Part shown: piece after piece, positions 60,037 to 64,000 of the stretch
How the letters are laid out: the number at the start of each line of letters is the position of its first letter
Position numbering within the stretch: position 1 is the first letter of the stretch
The notes under the pieces: generated by a model
Databases searched by the model: none
Seen by the model: the letters and a program-made list of their open reading frames with translations, nothing else
Told to the model about the DNA's origin: nothing
Made by a program: the position numbers and the translations under genes
Assembly: GCF_014650435.1 (NCBI RefSeq)
Contig: NZ_BMUY01000009.1
Coordinates: 372,001-436,000 of the forward strand
Source of the DNA: Streptomyces tendae
GTDB lineage: Bacteria; Actinomycetota; Actinomycetes; Streptomycetales; Streptomycetaceae
Direction: 5' to 3'
Length of the DNA stretch: 64,000 nt

Positions 60037-60573
60037 GTGTCCGAAACTGAAACCTCCGTTCCCAACTCCGCGCCCGACTCCCACTGTTCGAGCTGCGGAT
60101 CGCCCTACGGAGAGGGCGTCTCCGGCTGGCCCCGCACCTGCGCCGCGTGCGGCACCGTGGCCTACCGCAACCCGCTGCCGGTCGCGGTGGCCCTCCAGCC
60201 CGTGTACGACACGCAGGGCACCGCCCTGGTCGTCATCACCCGCACCGTGGCCCCCGCCCTCGGCGGCGTCGCCCTGCCCGGCGGCTACGTCGACGACCGC
60301 GAGGACTGGCGGCAGGCCGTCGTGCGCGAACTCAAGGAGGAGACGGGCATCGACGCGGCGAGCCGCGACGTACGGCTCGCCGACGCCATGAGCTCGCCCG
60401 ACGGCCACCTGCTGCTCTTCGGGCTGCTGCCCGAGCGGCCGGCCGAGGGTCTGCCGCCCTCCGCCGCCACGGACGAGACCGAGGGTTGGCACCTGCTGCG
60501 CGGGTCGGAGGACCTGGCCTTCCCGCTCCACACCAGGGCCGTACGCGCCTTCTTCGAGGGCCGCTACATCTGA
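60037..60573 (+). CDS. NUDIX hydrolase with zinc-ribbon-like N-terminus
   Basis: The 178-aa protein has a Cys-rich start (HCSSCGSPYG and RTCAACGTVAYRN, two CxxC pairs likely binding zinc) and a NUDIX domain with GGYVDDREDWRQAVVRELKEETGI (the GX5EX7REUXEEXGU box is complete). It hydrolyses a nucleoside-diphosphate derivative; related zinc-ribbon NUDIX proteins include NADH pyrophosphatases. GTG 60037 lies seven bases after TACAGT (60024-60029) with no ribosome site, so the mRNA is probably leaderless. The 3' end overlaps the GH31 gene by 10 bases. Confidence 0.9.
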   Translation: MSETETSVPNSAPDSHCSSCGSPYGEGVSGWPRTCAACGTVAYRNPLPVAVALQPVYDTQGTALVVITRTVAPALGGVALPGGYVDDREDWRQAVVRELKEETGIDAASRDVRLADAMSSPDGHLLLFGLLPERPAEGLPPSAATDETEGWHLLRGSEDLAFPLHTRAVRAFFEGRYI

Positions 60574-62942
60574 GCCGCGCGCTCGCCGAGCCCTCGGACG
60601 CGGACGGGGCAGGACGGCTCGCTCAGACCGTCCTCGCCCTCCCGCTCCACGACCACCCGCCGCCCCTCCCAGCGGGACACGTACCGTTCGATCTCCGGTT
60701 CCACCCAGCCGTCGCCCGCGTCCGGCACGACCAGCCCTCCGCCGGTCCGCCCCCGCGCGGGCGCCCACACCTCCAGTTCCGGCGCGCCGTCCTCCCCGCG
60801 CACCGGAACCACCGCTCCCGCGCGCGCGAACACCGGGATCCGTGCCGCGGAAGTGTCGACCAGCACCTGTGCCGGCCCCTCGTACGCCCGCTCCGTCGCC
60901 ACGTCGTACCAGCGCCCCCGCGGCAACCGCACCGCACGCCGGTCCGCCCCGGCACCGAGCACCGGCGCCACCAGCAGACAGTCGCCCAGCAGAAACGCGT
61001 CCTCGCAGTCCCGCAGCGCCCGGTCCTCCGGTGCCTGCCACCACAGGGGACGCACATAGGGAGCACCCGTACGCCGGGCCAGGTGCGCCAGCGTCACAAA
61101 GTACGGCAGCAGCCTCCGCCGCTCGACGAGCGCCACGCGCGCGTGCTCCAGCACCTCGGCCCCGAACTCCCACGGCTCCCGCCGCCCCGAGCGCGTTCCG
61201 GACGAGGTACGGAACAGCGGCAGATAGGCGGCCAGCTGCAACCACCTCAGATAGAGCTCCGGCGACGGACTCCCCTCGGCCCCGCCCACGTCCGGCCCCG
61301 CGAACGGCACCCCGCACAGCCCGAGCCCCAGCACCTGTGCCAGCGACGCCCGCAACCCCGGCCAGCCCGTGGCCACGCCCCCGGACCAGGCGCCGCCGTA
61401 GCGCTGCAGGCCGGCCCATCCGGAACGGGAGAGGACGAACGGCCGCTCGTCGGGCGTCAGCGCCCGCGACCCCTCGTACCCGGCCCGTGCCATGCACAGC
61501 GCGTAGACGTTGTGCGCCTCCCGGTGGTCGCCGCCCCGGCCCTCCAACGCGTGCCGGGCCGACCGGGGCAACGTCGGCTCCCCGAAGGCGGCGAACGACG
61601 TGGGCGCGTCCAGATCGTGCCAGACCCCGGAGAACCCCCGGCCGAGCCGCTCCTCGTGGAGCCCGCCCCACCACTCCCGCGCACCCGCGTGCGTGAAGTC
61701 CGGGAAGACCACTTCCCCGGGCCGCCCCACGCCCCGCACGACCGCCCCGGTGGCGTCCCGCACGAACACGTCCCCGCGCGTCCCGCCGTCGTACACCGCC
61801 GTGCCCGGCGCGACCGCGACCGCCGGCTCGACGGCCGACACCAGCCGGACGCCCTCCCTGCGCAGCTCCTCGGCGAGCACGGGCAGCTTCGGGAACCGTT
61901 CCTCGTCGACCGTGAACACCCGCTCGGCATCGGCGTGCCCCAGGCCCAGGTGCACCGCGTCCAGCGGCAGGTCCCGCTCCTGATGGCCGGCCACGACCCG
62001 CCTCAGGTCCTGCTCGTCGCCAAGACCCCACCACGCGTGCTGATGCCCGAGCGCCCACGCCGGCGGCAGCGCGGGCGCCCCGGTCAGCGACGCCCAGGTC
62101 AACAGCACGCGCGCGGGCGTACCCACGGTGACCCAGCACCGCAGCGGACCGCCGTCCATCCGCAGCACGCTCCGCCCCGGTCGGTCGTGCCCCGACCCGG
62201 CCCCCTCTTCACCCTCCCGCAACGCCACCGTGCCGTCCCACGTGCTGTCGTGGAAGACCAGGTGCGTCCCGGCGTCCGCCACCACCAGCTGCACGGGCAT
62301 CGTGACCGACGACCCTTCCTCGGCGGCTGCGAAGGGCAGGCCGGGGCCGGTGTTCCACAACCGGTACGTGCCGTCGCGCAGCCGGGGCCCCGCGGACCGC
62401 CCGCCGAGCCCGAAGAACCGGGCGTCGGCCGCCACCTCCGACCGCTGCGTCCAACGCGCGGGACCGCCGTCGACCGGCTCCCACCAGCGGGGCGGCAGCT
62501 CACGCCGCAGGACCACACCCCCGGGCGTACGCACCTCGACGGCGCCGTGCCGGGACACGGCCACCGTGGCGCGCTCCGCCACCACCCGCCAGCCACCGTC
62601 CTTGTCCGGCTCCAGCACCGCCCGCGGATCCGGCTCCGGACAACGGCCCGCCAACGCGTACGACGGCTCCGGGCCCACCCCGTCCCAGCCCCAGAACACG
62701 GCTCCGTTCACCGCGACGAGGATCCGCAACTCCGAACGCCCGAACCGCACCACACCACCCCCGGGCCCCGGCTCCACCTCCCGCATCGGGCCCGGCACCC
62801 GCGCCCGCTCCGCACCGCGCGACGGCAGCGCGGCCGCATCGGCACGCCGCCGGCGCCACGCCGCCCGTACCGTACGCAACCCCTGCGCCACCCCCACGGA
62901 ACCGACCGTCTTCATCGAACGCACCAGGTCACGACCGTCCAT
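60564..62942 (-). CDS. GH31 alpha-glucosidase-like protein, probably catalytically impaired
   Basis: The 792-aa protein has the GH31 layout: N-terminal beta-sandwich, (beta/alpha)8 barrel and C-terminal sandwich. The nucleophile segment reads GVWHDLDAPTSF, with Asp443 kept but the usual DMNEP changed to DLDAP. The acid/base segment reads RYGGAWSGGVATGW, with Gly522 where GH31 enzymes have Asp in WTGD. A single A-to-G change (GAC to GGC) would explain it. No signal peptide is seen. ATG 62942 was chosen (GGGTGAG upstream); GTG 62951 is possible. Confidence 0.88.
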   Translation of the reverse strand: MDGRDLVRSMKTVGSVGVAQGLRTVRAAWRRRRADAAALPSRGAERARVPGPMREVEPGPGGGVVRFGRSELRILVAVNGAVFWGWDGVGPEPSYALAGRCPEPDPRAVLEPDKDGGWRVVAERATVAVSRHGAVEVRTPGGVVLRRELPPRWWEPVDGGPARWTQRSEVAADARFFGLGGRSAGPRLRDGTYRLWNTGPGLPFAAAEEGSSVTMPVQLVVADAGTHLVFHDSTWDGTVALREGEEGAGSGHDRPGRSVLRMDGGPLRCWVTVGTPARVLLTWASLTGAPALPPAWALGHQHAWWGLGDEQDLRRVVAGHQERDLPLDAVHLGLGHADAERVFTVDEERFPKLPVLAEELRREGVRLVSAVEPAVAVAPGTAVYDGGTRGDVFVRDATGAVVRGVGRPGEVVFPDFTHAGAREWWGGLHEERLGRGFSGVWHDLDAPTSFAAFGEPTLPRSARHALEGRGGDHREAHNVYALCMARAGYEGSRALTPDERPFVLSRSGWAGLQRYGGAWSGGVATGWPGLRASLAQVLGLGLCGVPFAGPDVGGAEGSPSPELYLRWLQLAAYLPLFRTSSGTRSGRREPWEFGAEVLEHARVALVERRRLLPYFVTLAHLARRTGAPYVRPLWWQAPEDRALRDCEDAFLLGDCLLVAPVLGAGADRRAVRLPRGRWYDVATERAYEGPAQVLVDTSAARIPVFARAGAVVPVRGEDGAPELEVWAPARGRTGGGLVVPDAGDGWVEPEIERYVSRWEGRRVVVEREGEDGLSEPSCPVRVRGLGERAAQM

Positions 62943-63155
62943 GCTGCTCACCCTGCCATCGACCAGCGCGCACAGCGGCGTCGTTCAACTGCCGTTCACC
63001 CGTGACCGGACCACATCTTCATGTCGCCGACTATGTGGGGCGCGCCCTGGTGCGGAAGTCGATCACATGGCATCGTCCCTGTCAGCCGCGTCACGCGCAC
63101 ACCCCAGCCCGTGCGCGCAGGACGCACACGACGCGCACAGTCCGGGAGCCGCCCC

Positions 63156-64000
63156 ATGTCGACCGAGAACCCCCAGCCGCTCTGGCAGCCGGATGCAGGA
63201 CGCATCGCCCAGGCACGCATCACCAGGTTCCAGACCTGGGCGTCCGAGCACCACGGAGCGCCCGCCGACGGCGGGTACGCCGCCCTGCACCGCTGGTCCG
63301 TCGACGAGCTGGACACCTTCTGGAAGGCCGTCACGGAGTGGTTCGACGTCCGCTTCTCCACCCCATACGCGCGCGTGCTCGGCGACCGGACCATGCCCGG
63401 CGCCCAGTGGTTCCCCGGCGCCACGCTGAACTACGCCGAACACGCCCTGCGCGCCGCCGCCACCCGCGCGGACGAACCGGCACTCCTCCACGTCGACGAG
63501 ACCCACGAGCCGACCCCCGTCACCTGGGCCGAGCTGCGCCGCCAGGTCGGCTCCCTCGCCGCCGAACTGCGCGCCCTCGGCGTACGCCCGGGCGACCGCG
63601 TCAGCGGCTACCTCCCCAACATCCCGCAGGCCGTGGCCGCCCTCCTCGCCACCGCCGCCGTGGGCGGCGTCTGGACCTCCTGCGCACCCGACTTCGGTGC
63701 CCGCAGCGTCCTGGACCGCTTCCAGCAGGTCGAACCCGTCGTCCTGTTCACCGTCGACGGCTACCGCTACGGCGGCAAGGAACACGACCGCCGCGACACC
63801 GTCGCCGAACTCCGCCGGGAACTGCCCACCCTCCGCGCAGTGATCCACATCCCGCTCCTCGGCACCGAGGCGCCCGAGGGCGCGCTGGACTGGGAAACGC
63901 TGACCACCGCCGACACGGAGCCCGTGTTCGAGCAGGTGCCCTTCGACCACCCGCTGTGGGTGCTCTACTCCTCCGGCACCACCGGCCTGCCCAAGGCCAT
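63156..64000 (+). CDS. Acetoacetyl-CoA synthetase, 5' part (cut by window end)
   Basis: The 281 codons present match the N-terminal half of an acetoacetyl-CoA synthetase of the ANL superfamily: LWQPDAGRIAQARITRF, TWAELRRQVGSLAAELRALGV, RVSGYLPNIPQAVAALLA, GVWTSCAPDFGARSVLDRF and the ATP-loop YSSGTTGLPKA at the window edge. It activates acetoacetate to acetoacetyl-CoA. ATG 63156 is preceded by GGGAGCC. The gene continues past 64000. Confidence 0.93.
   Translation, partial: MSTENPQPLWQPDAGRIAQARITRFQTWASEHHGAPADGGYAALHRWSVDELDTFWKAVTEWFDVRFSTPYARVLGDRTMPGAQWFPGATLNYAEHALRAAATRADEPALLHVDETHEPTPVTWAELRRQVGSLAAELRALGVRPGDRVSGYLPNIPQAVAALLATAAVGGVWTSCAPDFGARSVLDRFQQVEPVVLFTVDGYRYGGKEHDRRDTVAELRRELPTLRAVIHIPLLGTEAPEGALDWETLTTADTEPVFEQVPFDHPLWVLYSSGTTGLPKA

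Overview
The window is a high-GC actinomycete chromosome segment, almost certainly Streptomyces. The genes are dense, with strong third-position GC, GTG/TTG starts, 4-bp ATGA/GTGA start-stop overlaps, a 'conservon' signalling operon, RbpA, an mycothiol-type formaldehyde dehydrogenase and a single rare TTA codon. The block containing chitinase, acyl-CoA dehydrogenase, Lrp, amidohydrolase, Ppm1, FxsA, RbpA, MFS, GDPD, YczE and a MocR regulator matches the S. coelicolor neighbourhood of rbpA as I remember it. No phage, insertion sequence, CRISPR array, rRNA or tRNA gene was seen.

Layout. (1) 1-6.8 kb: CNNM/CBS membrane protein, TPR-AAA+ (EccA/CbbX-like) ATPase with the only TTA codon noticed, a candidate C-rich small RNA, a small P-loop kinase, a secreted C39-type protease-like protein, a 46-residue membrane protein behind a structured leader, and a TetR regulator. 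(2) 6.8-13 kb: secreted GH18 chitinase under a promoter whose spacer is a DasR-like operator, acyl-CoA dehydrogenase, two hypothetical proteins, Lrp regulator, amidohydrolase. (3) 13-20.3 kb: ppm1, fxsA, rbpA with a sigma-R promoter, MFS, GDPD, YczE-like protein, and a divergent MocR-type regulator. (4) 20.6-27.5 kb: a 64-residue membrane protein followed by an FtsK/TraB-like ATPase with an altered P-loop, ankyrin protein, HEAT-like protein, and two overlapping GT4 glycosyltransferases. (5) 28-33.3 kb: a 5-oxoprolinase cassette (pxpA-pxpB-pxpC) with a DUF1445 protein and an MFS transporter, facing a GntR/FCD regulator.

(6) 33.4-40.7 kb: an operon for an SMC-like complex: a 508-aa putative kleisin, a 35-aa bridging ORF, a 293-aa putative KITE-like subunit, and a 1564-aa coiled-coil ATPase with ENGGGKS, FSGGQ and an unusual D-N Walker B. 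The gene order and sizes resemble MukF-MukE-MukB or JetA-JetB-JetC, but no JetD nuclease gene follows. This is the best candidate for an undescribed system. (7) 40.7-49.4 kb: a complete N-demethylation unit (Rieske oxygenase, SoxA-like oxidase, DMG-oxidase/GcvT fusion, MscR, IclR regulator, then divergent ferredoxin and reductase), probably converting glycine betaine or a related N-methylated compound stepwise while recovering or detoxifying the released C1 units.

(8) 49.4-54.6 kb: a small membrane protein with six Gly-Ala-Thr repeats and a cvnABCD conservon preceded by a perfect 9-bp inverted repeat. (9) 54.6-59 kb: glpF-glpK and an EAL-CBS-GGDEF protein with degenerate motifs. (10) 59-64 kb: secreted VanX-like dipeptidase, NUDIX hydrolase, a GH31 protein that has lost its acid/base residue, and the 5' part of an acetoacetyl-CoA synthetase gene cut by the window edge.

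Functions are read from motifs and family memory. No database search was run.
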